Both the position numbers and the translations under genes were made by a program. The notes under the pieces were generated by a model. The model searched no databases and was not told the DNA's origin. It worked only from the letters and a program-made list of their open reading frames with translations. A DNA stretch of 64,000 nucleotides from Undaria pinnatifida (Eukaryota; Sar; Phaeophyceae; Laminariales; Alariaceae), in contig JABAKD010000025.1 of assembly GCA_012845835.1 (NCBI GenBank), positions 12,655,264 to 12,719,263 of the forward strand, given 5' to 3'. This document shows positions 21,517 to 31,704 of this stretch, one piece after another. Each line of letters opens with the position of its first letter. Position 1 is the first letter of the stretch.

Positions 21517-21679
21517 GTCCGCGTTTGCTGCGAGCGAAAGACAACATAGGGGCAGATGCTTTTCATGTAAATTTGCTGAAAAGAGGACGAGATCGTCTCC
21601 ACAAAATGGGGATAAAAAACCAAGAAGGGGTCGACTCTCCAAGGTTGGGCGTCGCCGCCTCCGATAGAGTCATCCCTCT

Positions 21680-21940
21680 ATAGTGCGGTAGGGGTTGCAG
21701 TTGTTCGATAAACGAGTTATATATCTGTCCGATTGGGCTCCTCAAGTGAGGAACTACCGGTTGTATTTTGTAGTCAAGTAGTTCTCCACGAGTGCATTCG
21801 GTTTTAGGACTAGGGCATAAAAGCTTGGCCGGGTTGGGCGAACGAATACCTTCGAAATCGTTTTTTCGGGTGAGATATTGAGCTCCCCATGTGAGAAGAC
21901 TTCAGGGACTCATGCTCCCCACACTCCTACCGTGGGATCG
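21680..21940. mobile_element. MITE-C, best copy
   Basis: The left end is AGTGCGGTAGGGGTTGCAG and the right end CACTCCTACCGTGGGAT. Inner blocks are GGGCTCCTCAAGTGAGGAAC (a CTCCTCAAGTGAGGA-type palindrome), GGCCGGGTTGGGCGAACG, TACCTTCGAAATCG and GAGATATTGAGCTCC. It lies upstream of the ABC start codon, so it may overlap that gene's promoter. Confidence 0.65.
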
Positions 21941-22544
21941 CTCTGTGGCCATCCCTGCGGTCTCTAATCCAATTTTCACCCATTTTACAGGGGCAACGCC
22001 CTCGCTGACTAAGCGAGAGATTAGCAGCTAGCTGCTTGTTGCGGAAGTACAGTTTTCAGGGGAGATAAACGAAAGACAAAGCAAAGGGAGAAACGAAAAG
22101 CAAGGCGGGTAAAATAACTTTTTTTTTTTCACTAAGCACCACCCCCACTGCCAGCTCTGGCTTTCGTTCGGGGGCGGACGGGTCCTCGCTTCCTGCGACG
22201 GCCACCGGAAAATTGCGTCATGCTCGGTTGATTGATTAGTGACGAGTCCTACGACGGCGGTGACACGGCTTGATATAATATTTCTGACTGGTGGTTTTGT
22301 TCGCGGCTCACTGTTTCCATCATAAGTCACATCCAACGTGGGTGACAAAGAGGAGCAGTAGCGAGCGTGGGCAACGCATTAATCTACCTGCTGACACAGT
22401 GCACGGCAGCTGTAATGGGCGACTACGGTTAGTTCACTGCGACAGCAGACACAAGCTGCGGTAAAGGTTCACCCTTTTTCTTCTGGGGGTGATGTCTCCA
22501 GGAACTCTAGTCTATAATTCACTAGAAAAATTATTTTTGAGTGA
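21941..22544. other. Upstream region of the ABC gene, no clear promoter
   Basis: A minus-strand frame of 106 codons (22028-22348) exists but shows no family signature and contains a poly-T/A run. No TATA-like or initiator element could be assigned. Confidence 0.35.
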
Positions 22545-22702
22545 GCTGGAAGTGCAACCGGATCCCCAAACCCATGCAGAAGTTATATGAACATGTTCCA
22601 AAACAAGAACGACATTCCGACGGTACTGGGATAAGGAGCAAGCCCCGTCATCCGGGAAATATGTTCGCTTAAAAGAGCTACCTGTAGCATCGTCGCACGC
22701 GC
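22545..22702. mobile_element. MITE-B right part
   Basis: The words GGAAGTGCAACCGGAT, AACGACATTCCGACGG, GCCCCGTCATCCGGGAAATA and a terminal GCATCGTCGCACGCGC follow family order. Confidence 0.55.
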
Positions 22703-22751
22703 CCGTAGGCTACCCTAACCAACTCCGTCTAAATGTAAAGCTGACTCATCA

Positions 22752-22891
22752 TCCCACGGTAGGTAGAGGTTACTAGTTTTGAGCGAAATCGTTTCGGACT
22801 GGTTGAGCTCACTCAAGTGATAAACTGTCAGTCAGTCTGACACTTTTACGAGTATGTTGTAGTCTCATTGGTCGGGTTGCGCGAACAAAGG
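22752..22891. mobile_element. MITE-C left part, cut by a MITE-B
   Basis: It begins CATCCCACGGTAGGTAGAGG and includes TGAGCTCACTCAAGTGA and GGTCGGGTTGCGCGAAC. It then stops where the MITE-B left end (GCGTGATACGATAGA) starts, suggesting nested insertion. Confidence 0.5.
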
Positions 22892-23163
22892 TCGTTGCGT
22901 GATACGATAGATATAGCACAGTTTGGCTGAATGAAACATTTTGTGAACAAACGGGGGCGCCTCAAACCCAAAATCGTCGGGGTTTCCATCATGTTTTGCG
23001 GAAATGTTCGGCTGCATACATACCTAAGGCGATGGGACCATCCATCGCGTACAACGTTTCGCTTTTTCTCTAAAGGCAGGTTTTGGTAAACGCATGGAGA
23101 TTCTTAAGCGAAGATTCCCCATTCAGAAAGAAATATGCTGCACCTTCACTGTAGCAGACATCT
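22892..23163. mobile_element. MITE-B copy inserted in MITE-C
   Basis: The left end is TTGCGTGATACGATAGATA and the right end CACTGTAGCAGACATC. GAAACATTTTGTGAAC, GGGGCGCCTCAAACCCAAAA and TCGTCGGGG match reverse-oriented family blocks. MITE-C-like sequence (GCTCCTCGTGTTAGGAGC) resumes just downstream at about 23198. Confidence 0.55.
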
Positions 23164-25600
23164 GCCTTCGAAATCATATTTCCAGTGAAACGTTGCGCTC
23201 CTCGTGTTAGGAGCTCAGAAACATCCGCCGCACCGATACCGTGCGATCATCCAGCTTTCGCCCACGGGTTTGAAAACACAACATTTGGAACACCTTATAG
23301 ATTATTTTAAGAGCACGACGGGGTGATATCTCAGCTTAGCATTTTATGTGTAAACGACTAGATTTCCGGCGCGCACTACGGTAGGATTAACCCAACGTCG
23401 GGGTAATCACTTTCTTACTGACGGGGCCCCTTGAAGGTATTGATGCACACCCATAACACAAGTACAATACTTTGATATTTCCAGCCGTATCGTAGTAGTG
23501 GCGTGGGCGCCCAGCGGCACGGCGAGGACCATGCAACGTCTCCTGTTGAAGGACTACTTACAATTGTTGCACCGAAAGCATATCAAATCTTGTCATCCCC
23601 CGATCAAACAGTTATCGTCACTGAACTTTGTCACTTTTCAGTCGTCATTTTTCCCCTTTGAGGTCGCAAGAGCGTGAACCCAAAATGGTCGGAATATCAT
23701 GTTCTTTGTTTGGCGATACCCGAATCGTTCTAACACCAAGATTCCCTGGCTGTGGTTACCGTGAGTTTCACTTTCCGTCTTCTCAATATCGGTTATGGTG
23801 GGCTGGAATGCGGAGCCCCTCAAGAAGGTAAACCCGTAAAAAACGGATCGTTTTAGACTCACCCTGTGGAATATTTCGTCTCCATGTTTCCATGTTTCAG
23901 CAACGCGTCACAACCAGTCCGTGGGCGAAATGATGGCTTAGGACACGTGGACACATTGCAGTGCTGGCACAGTTGCACGTAATTACATGCCGACAGCGCG
24001 GTGGCAGGCGAAGCAAGCACGGTGTTCATGTCGTTCTCTAAAGGCTTAATGCTCAGTCAGGCGCATGGTCGTCAGTGTCGGCGTCTCTTTGATGCCCTGA
24101 TAATAACTTGATCACGGATAGGAGGGTCTACTCAATATCTCAAGCGGACGACAGAGGAAACTACGGTAACGTTGCACCCCTGTTTTTTCTCCGAGACTTC
24201 TCCCCTAAGGAGGCGCTTTGGCCATTTTGAGAACACGTTTAGCTATTTTTTCATCTTGTTTAATTTTTTTTGCCTCATTCGTATTTTTGCGGCAGCTATC
24301 CTTCTTTAAGTATAAGATCATGGCGTAGGAATCACGCCCCTCAGCCGCACGCTAATGTATAGGGATGCTCCCATTTTATTGCGAGTTTCCTGACGAGTTT
24401 TATACCATACCCGAAAACCCTAAACCTGGATCGGAAGGAAATGACGGCCAAGTCCGAAGGGCAATCGCATGCTGTAGGTATACGTACAATTATTGAACTG
24501 CGTTGTTGATGTTCACCCTGGCAACGTCCACACGAACTATATTTGTTCAACTAGGACAACGCATATGCAAAAACGAGCGGCCGTGTAGCACGCAACTTTT
24601 CTTGCAAATATGACCACCGACCCTAACATTATCCAACTTGGAGCTGGCGTGTTTAGCGTCACAAAACGAACTGGTTTGCAAAACACGCACGCACGGCGTT
24701 CTGGGCAGTTTGGGTTGGGGAGGCCCGCAACACCGAAAATATTTGCATAAAAGCGCTGCCCCTACCGCAGCACGACCTATGACGGAATGCGACAAACCTC
24801 TTGGAAAAACATACCTGCAACGCCCGATTGTAGTGCACGTGAAGAAAACGGTTTTCAGACCTGTATTTTTGGAGCTACCAGCACATTTCCGCAAAGGGCG
24901 TCCCTTCGTGTCCTACGTATAAGACCCCCGGAACTCACCTCGATATAAAAAGGATGTGAACCCCGAGGAACAATTCGTCGGCCGAAGTTCTTCACAAAAA
25001 ATTGTGAACAACGATCACTGGATTCCAACGATTCTCGGCACTACCTCCTCGTCACTCCGAAAATTATACTGCCTGGAATTTCTACCCCTCCCTGCATTGA
25101 TTGGTACGCCTCCGATAACATGCATTTTGCACTATACTCGTTACGCGCCTAGTCCATGTCAGTAGGGGTCAGGCTTTGCTCTGCTATCGGGTTCGGCGGG
25201 GAGTTCCTTATCTGACAACCCTCCGTGCCACTCAAACCGTAGCACGCGTTACCTCGCTCTTCGGACGCTTCCCAACTTACAGGGTTCCACACCTTGCCTT
25301 CTACACGGGCTCGAGAAAGCTTGCATGCGCTCAGGTCAGTGGGCGTTGCCATCGAGCTTGAGACGTTCACGTTGTCTACAGCAGCAGTTGTGGTGAGTGA
25401 CGTATCGTACTGTTCACATTAGGGTCCCATGCCTATGACCTAAAACCCAACCGCAGGAGTTTCGACCGCTTCCCTCTCTATTACTATCACTATTGCCGTT
25501 ACAACAGGTGATGGACACGTAGTACGGAAAAGGTGCACCATTTTCTGTTCTGAGGCTCCTCGTGTTTAGAGGAGCCTTACCTATCAACTCAAAAATGATT
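23164..25600. other. Eroded MITE-rich intergenic DNA
   Basis: No credible gene. Isolated family words are visible: a MITE-C right-end block at 23188-23250, reverse MITE-B blocks at about 23640-23710 (GAACCCAAAATGGTCGGAAT), CTACCGCAGCACG near 24758, and CCGTAGCACGCG near 25236. Boundaries could not be drawn. Confidence 0.45.
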
Positions 25601-25601
25601 A

Positions 25602-25850
25602 GACGCGATATACGGTAGGTAGTAGGTGCACCACTCTTTGCCTGAAGTTCATCAATGGGAGCTTAAGACCGCTCCCAACATCTGTTTTGGAGAAAACTAA
25701 AACTTCTACCGCATGAACAACCGTGGCCTGGACGAGCGACAAGATTTTCGCAGAAAATAATGGCCAATTTCCGGCGAAATTGGGGTGAGGAGTTCCTTCA
25801 CTCAGAAGCAAAAACTAGCAAAAAGTGCCACGTCTATCGTCGTACTACCA
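25602..25850. mobile_element. MITE-B, near-complete copy
   Basis: It runs from GACGCGATATACGGTAGG to TCTATCGTCGTACTACC and aligns block for block with 9562-9829 (GGTGCACCACT, GGGAGCTTAAGACC, AACTTCTACCGCATGAA, GTGGCCTGG, TTCCGGCGAAATTGGGG, TCACTCAGAA). Confidence 0.75.
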
Positions 25851-26050
25851 GTAGTATGCGCCATAATGAGAATACTGAAAGTGCAACCGGACGAGAAACC
25901 CTGTGGCCTGTAGGAATAACAAACTGCTAGTATCTCGTTTTTGTACATGAATGACATTCCGACGATTTGGAGTTGAGGAACACCGCCATGCATAGCACGG
26001 TATGGCACAGAAAACACTGCTACCTTTCTCCAGCGAACAGCATGCGTTCA
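25851..26050. mobile_element. MITE-B copy in tandem with the preceding one
   Basis: It shows CTGAAAGTGCAACCGGA, CCCTGTGGCCTG, GACATTCCGACGATTTGG and CTGCTACC, then AGCATGCG, in family order. It directly abuts the previous copy, giving a head-to-tail pair. Confidence 0.6.
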
Positions 26051-26519
26051 TGCGTTGGCTGTAGGCTGCCCCTCAGTTGACTAGCATGGTTCATATCACG
26101 CCGTCAGACAGAACATATTTGATTCAAAACTGTGCTATCGATAGCGGAGCATGTGTCACAATCGGGATCAAACTCCGGCGCTGGAATGGTTCCAGATTCC
26201 TAGACTCCCCAACTCGACAGTCAGTGCGTCAGAATCCAGCAGGTCTCATTTTCCGTGCCGTTGTATACCATCCTTGAAGGCGGACGGTCCCAACATTTGG
26301 GCAGTAGACAACAAGGCCTTAGTAAAGATGAAGCCACCTGAGCGGGCTTGTAACGGGGTGGTCTATTACCGTCGGCACCATTGCGGTATGAGGCATGCTA
26401 CCACAGACAAACGCTAGGGTAGAATTTCACCTGTTTTTTTGTGAGGCTCCTAACCCGTTTAGGATGTGCATTTTCATCTACAGGTATTGATAAGTCAAAA
26501 GCTTTTTATTATCAGTAAA

Positions 26520-26709
26520 CTGAAAGTGCAACCCGATCAACAATATTATGACCTACAGTCTGTAGGTATTAAACGGAAAAAACACCAAAACTAACGATTT
26601 ATTATTATGTTTCCAACGGCGATATTGGGTTCAGGAGCCCCGACATGCCGACGACATCAAAACACCCAAAAAGAGCTTGCTACACCTACCTCTATCGTGG
26701 CAGGCGTCG
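26520..26709. mobile_element. MITE-B right part
   Basis: CTGAAAGTGCAACCCGAT, TATGACCTACAG, AGGAGCCCCGACATGCC and the terminal CCTCTATCGTGGCAGGCGTC match other copies. Confidence 0.6.
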
Positions 26710-26892
26710 ATGTACACCACGTTGTCTCCGGCTGAAACTACATGTGAACGACTGCGATCCTCGACCCGTACAGTCCGGGATTTTGTTCTGTGTTTCGTAT
26801 GTTTGGTTGTATGCTTAAGCCATGGAAGACCAAGGGCACGGCATTATGGTGTTATGATGATGTCATGTGATCATAGCTCTGTTGGATATCCC

Positions 26893-27825
26893 CCTTTCGA
26901 ACACTCCGCCCTCTCCTCACTGGTTGTACGACTACAGGACATACATGAATAACTTATGCATCCTTTACACAACCGTCAAATATGCCCCCTAAAAGGAGTT
27001 ACAATTTCCGCGCACAGATCTTTTTGACCCCCCCCCCCCCCCCCCCCCCGCGCTCCCCATTGCTCAAACGCCTTACCTAATATCAAATATGCCACAGTAA
27101 TAAACAATACTAAGCAGTTTATATCACCCCATTACCATTCTAGCCATCCATGCCGTAGGTCCAATTCGTACAACCCCCACCTCCCCCTTCCCCCCCCGCT
27201 CCCCCCGCAACGTCCCCTCCTTCCCCACCGACCACACCATCGCCTAGACCTATCACCACGCGTATAGCAAGCTCTTAACTGATATACATCTATGCGACCG
27301 AAAGCTGTAGGAACCCCCCCCCCCCCCCTTCGAACACTCCGCCCTCTCCTCACTGGTTGTACGACTTACAGGACATACATGATTATCTGATGCATTCGTT
27401 CCGCAACCGTCATATTTGTCCCCTCAAATGATTTATAGTTTCCGCGCGCAGATGTGGTTACCCTGCCCGTCCCCCACTGTTCCCTCTTGTTCAACGCAGA
27501 TCCCACGCCCTTAACAAGTCCGCCCTCCCCTCGCCGGTTATACGACTTACAGGGTACACTTGATAAACTGATGCGTTTCCTTCCACAACTGTCAGATTCT
27601 GTTTCCCTCAAAAACGTTTTTTGTAGTTTCCGCGCACAGACTGATTAACGTCACCCTGTTGACCCTGGTAGCTACACTGTAGTTCCAAGGAGAGTCGTCG
27701 ATTTATACACTTAACTAGTACACACCCAGTAATACGCGCGATGGGGGTATCACACACAGCTTGCAAAGATGAGTTTCGACAAAGTATTCGATCTCACGGC
27801 TGGAGTGTATTTCATTTTTTTATGT
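26893..27825. repeat. FB-family block: two partial arms around a C-rich core
   Basis: A partial arm (CGAACACTCCGCCCTCTCC, TTTCCGCGCACAGA) at 26893-27025 leads into a C homopolymer of about 22 bases (27028-27049). A core follows with CCATCCATGCCGTAGG and CCTAGACCTATCACCACGCG, shared with 39240-39380. A second, longer arm at 27325-27825 ends GAGTTTCGACAAAGTATTCG then CTGGAGTGTATTTC. Arms of the same family occur inverted further along. No coding capacity. Confidence 0.65.
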
Positions 27826-27884
27826 TACCCCTCTTTTCACCACCGGTTGGTCTGAACCTCACATAAAACAAACTTCAGGCCAAG

Positions 27885-28212
27885 GTTTGGGTGCAGGGTA
27901 GCTAATGCTAAGGCATTGGTGGGGTATTAGTCCATTTTGACCAGTTGCACAAGGTTCACCAATACAAGCTTACCCAAACTAAGCCTTATAACACTCCCCC
28001 CGGTTGAAACGGCGGGATAGCAGATCGGTCGCATATACGGGCTGACCTGTCAATATCCAAGTGGGCTTGTTTCCTAGGGATACCGGACAGAGTATTTTTC
28101 AAGATCTGGCATGGGGAAAGTCTGAACAAGTATATTAATGTGGATGGTGGTATTCGAACCCACGGCCCAAAACCCCATGGTCTGTCGACGACACAGTTTT
28201 ATCCAAGGGCTG
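27885..28212 (-). mobile_element. SINE-2 copy with tRNA-like head
   Basis: On the minus strand the head reads GACAGACCATGGGG and then GTGGGTTCGAATACCACC, which resembles a tRNA T-arm and Pol III B box. The body has GATATTGACAGGTCAGCCCG and TATCCCGCCGTTTCAACCGG. The tail has GGCTTAGTTTGGGTAAGC and TGGACTAATACCCCACC. Heads and bodies match the copies at 29663-29954 and 29955-30478. Confidence 0.6.
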
Positions 28213-28429
28213 TCGTGCCTTTGCGAAGCGCCGATTTCAAGCTCAGTTTGGCAACGAACGGTGTACATGAGCAGAAGACACAATAGGGCCACTATCGATT
28301 GCTCACACCTGCCAAGGTGTCTGCGCTGATTGCAGTCTCAGCGGGTATGGGGCTTTGGATTGTGTACCACTTAGGTCAGTTGGTGTTATATTGTGTACAC
28401 CTGAAAAGCACGCTTTCGTGTCAAGGACA

Positions 28430-28700
28430 TACATACATGTTCGTATATAAAAAAGGATACACTCCAGCTGTGAGATCGAAGATCTCGTCGAAACTCATCT
28501 TCGCGAGCTGTGTGTGATACTCACATCGCGCGTGTTACGCGGTGTGTGTCCTCATTATGGATTTAGGTCGGCGACTCCCCTTGGAACTACAACAGTGTAC
28601 CTTGTACCGGGGTCAAGAGGGTGATGTTAATCAATCTCTGCGCGGAAACTATAAAACCCGTTTTCGAGGGGGACAAGGTCTGACAGCTTTGTTTAGGATT
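28430..28700. repeat. FB arm, inverse orientation
   Basis: It contains, as reverse complement, the FB end block (GCTGTGAGATCGAAGATC, GTCGAAACTCATCTTCGC, CCGGGGTCAAGAGGGTGATG, GCGCGGAAACTATAAAACCC, GAGGGGGACAAGGTCTGACAG). Together with the forward arm ending at 27825 it makes an inverted pair enclosing a SINE-2 copy. Confidence 0.7.
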
Positions 28701-29029
28701 AAGTGTGCGCCGCTCGACGCCTGATGCAGAACGCCAGGTCTCTATCGTCGGTCTTCACTCGATTAATACAGGCGTGTGAGTGAGCCTTTGCATTACGTCA
28801 AGATTAGAAGAGATATCACTTCGGAAAAACAGTAGCGATCGGTGTCCACCACACATGTCCCATCATGACTCGACAGCACTACTAACAACAAGAACATCAG
28901 ACCCGGGCTGGACCTCCCCAGGGCCTGGCACACTTCCAGCTAGTACACGAGAACTTGCTTACCAACCCGGCAGACCCGGGTAGCCCACTCTAACAGTTAA
29001 CTCAAAACACTGTAACACTTCAATGTTTC

Positions 29030-29345
29030 ACGCATACTGAACTCTACATATGTCTGGTTTTGTCCCCCTCAATGCGGATTATACAGTTTCCGTGCGCAGA
29101 AGGGGATTGACGCGTTAGAAGATTGACGTGTTAGAAGATTGGTGTTAGAAGACTGACGTGTTAGAAGATTGACGTGTTGGTCCTGTTCACCCTGGCATGA
29201 GCAGGGTAGTTCACCGACCGTTATCCTCGACGACGAGGGTATATACACCCCCGGAGCACGGGCGATCGAAGTTCAACACGCAGCTTGCAAAGCTGAGGTT
29301 TGATTAAATAATCTTTTTGGTCGATCTCACAGCCGAATTGTATTT
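29030..29345. repeat. FB arm with an internal 16-mer expansion
   Basis: The FB word order (GTCTGGTTTTGTCCCCCTCA, TTTCCGTGCGCAGA, ACACGCAGCTTGCAAAG, CGATCTCACAGCCGAATTG) is kept. It is interrupted at 29106-29183 by about five copies of a GACGTGTTAGAAGATT unit not seen in other arms. Confidence 0.65.
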
Positions 29346-29574
29346 CTTCTTTTTTCTATAGATAGACTATACCATTTTACGATTGAAAATACGTGCCAGA
29401 TATGATATCTATTATTTACCTGGCAATGCGTGATCTTGACGCTAAAAAGATATTTCACCATTTACATCCACAGCGCAATCAATAACCGTGTCGATGTGGA
29501 ACTCTGGCGTCACATATTATGTAACAGAGATACATATTTTTGGTTATTGCTAAAACAGCAAGCAAGGTCATGTG

Positions 29575-29662
29575 GTAATTGTTACAAGGTTTATTAGTTT
29601 GGGCAAAATATACTGGTAATCCTTTTGCAAGTGGTCAAACGGACTAATTCCCCACTAATACC
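29575..29662 (+). mobile_element. SINE-2 tail fragment
   Basis: TATTAGTTTGGGCAAA, TTTTGCAAGTGGTCAAACGG and CCCCACTAATACC match SINE-2 tails. The fragment runs straight into the head of the next copy. Confidence 0.5.
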
Positions 29663-29954
29663 TTGACAAATGGCGTCGTCGACAGACCACGTTTGTTTTC
29701 GGTCGTGGATGAAAATGCCACCATCCACAATAATAAACTTGTCAGACTTCATGTCGAACTTGAAAAACAATCTCCGCGATTACCCAGGATATGAAACCGC
29801 TGGGATATTGACAGGTCAGCCCGTATATCCGGCCGACCTGCCATCCCGCTGTTTCAGCGGGGGAGAGTGTTATAAACTTAGTAGTTAGGGTAGGCTATAA
29901 ACGGTTACATTTTGCAAGTGGTCAAACAAAGTAATGCCCCACTAATACCTCAAC
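29663..29954 (+). mobile_element. SINE-2 full unit in a head-to-tail array
   Basis: The head has GTCGTCGACAGACCACG and GGTCGTGGATGAAAATGCC. The body contains an imperfect hairpin (AGGTCAGCC ... GGCCGACCT, about 29813-29841) and a perfect one (CCCGCTG-TTT-CAGCGGG, about 29846-29862). The tail is TTTTGCAAGTGGTCAAAC ... CCCCACTAATACC. The period to the next head is about 292 bp. Confidence 0.6.
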
Positions 29955-30478
29955 AAATCGCGTCGTCGACAGAAGATGTTTTGTAGGGTCGTGGGTTCGA
30001 GTCCCACATCCACTCAGAAACGGGTTTTATAATTTTCGCGCACAGACTGACTAACATCATTCCGTTGACCCTGATAGATACACTGTAGTTGTAAGGGGAG
30101 TCGCCGACCAATATCCTTAATAATGAGGACACACAACCCGTAATACACGCGATCGGAGTATCACACACAGCTTGCAAACATGAATTTCGACAACATCTTC
30201 GATCTCACAGCTGGAGTAGAATTTCGTTTTTTATAATAAACTTCTCAAGACTTTACCCATGTCGAACTTGAAAAATTATCTCCCCCGTATACCCAGGAAA
30301 TGGAAACGCTTGGATATTGACAGGTCCGCCCGTATATCGTGCTGACCTGCTATCCCGTCGTTTCAGTGGGAGGTGTGTGATAAGGCTCATTAGTTTGGGG
30401 AAGGTATTGGTCAACCTTTTGCAAGTGGTCAAAAAAAAAAAAAGGCTAATTAATACCCCACACTAACCTTAACATCGT
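29955..30478 (+). mobile_element. SINE-2 copy split by an FB insertion
   Basis: The head (GTCGTCGACAGAAGATG, GTGGGTTCGAGTCCCACATC) ends near 30012. An FB arm (about 30013-30235) follows, and then the SINE-2 body resumes (ATAAACTTCTCAAGAC, GATATTGACAGGTCCGCCCG, AAGGCTCATTAGTTTGGGG) to CCCCACACTAACC. In the uninterrupted copies head and body are contiguous, so FB inserted at the head/body junction. Confidence 0.6.
30013..30235. repeat. FB arm inserted into SINE-2
   Basis: GAAACGGGTTTTATAATTTT, CGCGCACAGACTGACTAAC, TTGACCCTGATAGATACACT, ATCGGAGTATCACACACAGC and TCGATCTCACAGCTGGAG are the standard FB arm words in order. Confidence 0.75.
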
Positions 30479-30577
30479 GCAATGCTACCGTCAATGAACG
30501 CGACGGGGAGAAGCGTATATTCACACGATACGCAGCCTCTTCTCTGGTAATCTGTTCACCATACCCATCGACATACA

Positions 30578-30680
30578 TCATAAAAATTAAAATTCACTCC
30601 TCCAGCTGTGAGGTCGAATATTTTGTCGAAACTCATCTTTGCAAGCACTGCTGTGTGATTCTCCGATCGCGCGTATTTCG
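30578..30680. repeat. Truncated FB arm, inverse orientation
   Basis: It is the reverse complement of the FB tip only (CCAGCTGTGAGGTCGAATA, TTGTCGAAACTCATCTTTGC, TCCGATCGCGCGTATT). It abuts the A-rich end of a SINE-1 copy. Confidence 0.65.
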
Positions 30681-30689
30681 ACATATGGA

Positions 30690-31014
30690 CTATATACCTT
30701 TTTTTTTATTAATTTATTTTTCACACACATGTACTTTTCCGCTTCTGGACAAGCCGTGGTCACAGGTGTCGTCCCGTTTCCCCCCCGGTTCTCGCCTTCA
30801 ATTTTCGCCGCGCATAGGATTCAGCAATCCCACTGCTGGTCGATTTTTCTTTGGGTGTGGCTAACTCATGCTCTCGCGCTTTCCGCAAGTCAATTTGTGA
30901 CCCAAGAAAAAGTCCCCAGAAATTTGTTAGAGTTTGCACTCGGAGGGATTCGAACTCACGAAACTGACCCATACCAGGCTCGAGGATAACCCTGATACGC
31001 CACCGGGGCGATGA
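30690..31014 (-). mobile_element. SINE-1 copy with recognisable tRNA head
   Basis: The minus-strand head (about 30937-31012) has an A-box-like TGGCGTATCAGG and a B-box-like AGTTCGAATCC at tRNA spacing, but acceptor pairing is poor, so it is tRNA-derived and not a functional tRNA. The body reads GGGGACTTTTTCTTGGGTCA, AATTGACTTGCGGAAAGCGC and CACGGCTTGTCCAGAAGC. The element ends in an A-rich tail. About 220 bp of the body aligns with 32790-33000 on the opposite strand. Confidence 0.65.
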
Positions 31015-31461
31015 TGTGACTGTATGTATTGTTCACCGCTGTCTAAAAGGATTACAACCTTTGCCTAGGTCTGGGTCCAGGCCGAAGGACCACATGTTGC
31101 ACACTGCGGGTTCTTACAAATCAGAAACCATGAGGATCATCTCAACAAAAAATATCATGTGGCATTTCAAAAACAATCGTGATTTTGCCATCATGGTTCC
31201 TGGTTTGGAGTTTTGATTTTGTCAGCGGAAATTGGACACATACTACGTTCGTAGTGTGTACTCGTACAAAATTGTTTGCCAGAGACTCCTCCCGTGCAGA
31301 GCTCGGTATGTCTCACGAGCCATCCCAAGGTAGGGGTTGCAGTTGTGGGATTAACAAATAATGAACCTGCCCAGCGGACTGCTAGCTCAACGGCCACCTT
31401 GAAAAACCAACGACGGACACCAACACAGGATATATATAGGGATTTGCCTAGTCGCTCGACC
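31015..31461. other. Unassigned spacer
   Basis: No gene recognised. A MITE-C-like left end (CATCCCAAGGTAGGGGTTGC) occurs at about 31321 without a right end. Confidence 0.35.
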
Positions 31462-31704
31462 CAGGCTTTGGAAGGGAGGAGCTTTTTGTGTTTGCAGTAA
31501 TTCTCGATGTCACTCGCGCGAGTAGACCCCCTGTTCCTTGGTGCACCTTTTATTCGCGATATGAACCCGGAATGGAACGAGTGATAGGCCACGTTGCGCC
31601 AAAATCATGACGAGAGCTGCTTTGTCCGTGAGATACGCAGTCGCTGGCTTGAGAGTTGCACAAACCCGGTAGTAAAATTGAGGTTATCCCCACTATCCTA
31701 GCCT
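31462..31704. mobile_element. MITE-A copy, diverged
   Basis: The left end is CAGGCTTTGGAAGGGAGG and the right end CCCCACTATCCTAGCCT. Palindrome block GTCACTCGCGCGAGTAGACCCC is near 31509, preceded by TTTGCAGTAATTC, as in inverse-oriented copies. Confidence 0.6.

Noticed and set aside
20992-21642. Single 216-codon minus-strand ORF as a gene
   Set aside because: Only the 41 codons after ATG 21516 show ABC homology. The remainder downstream of the GTACCA donor is intron and MITE-B read-through.
30937-31012. Functional tRNA gene
   Set aside because: A and B boxes are present but acceptor and anticodon stems pair poorly, and the segment is fused to a repeated body and A-tail, so it is a SINE head.
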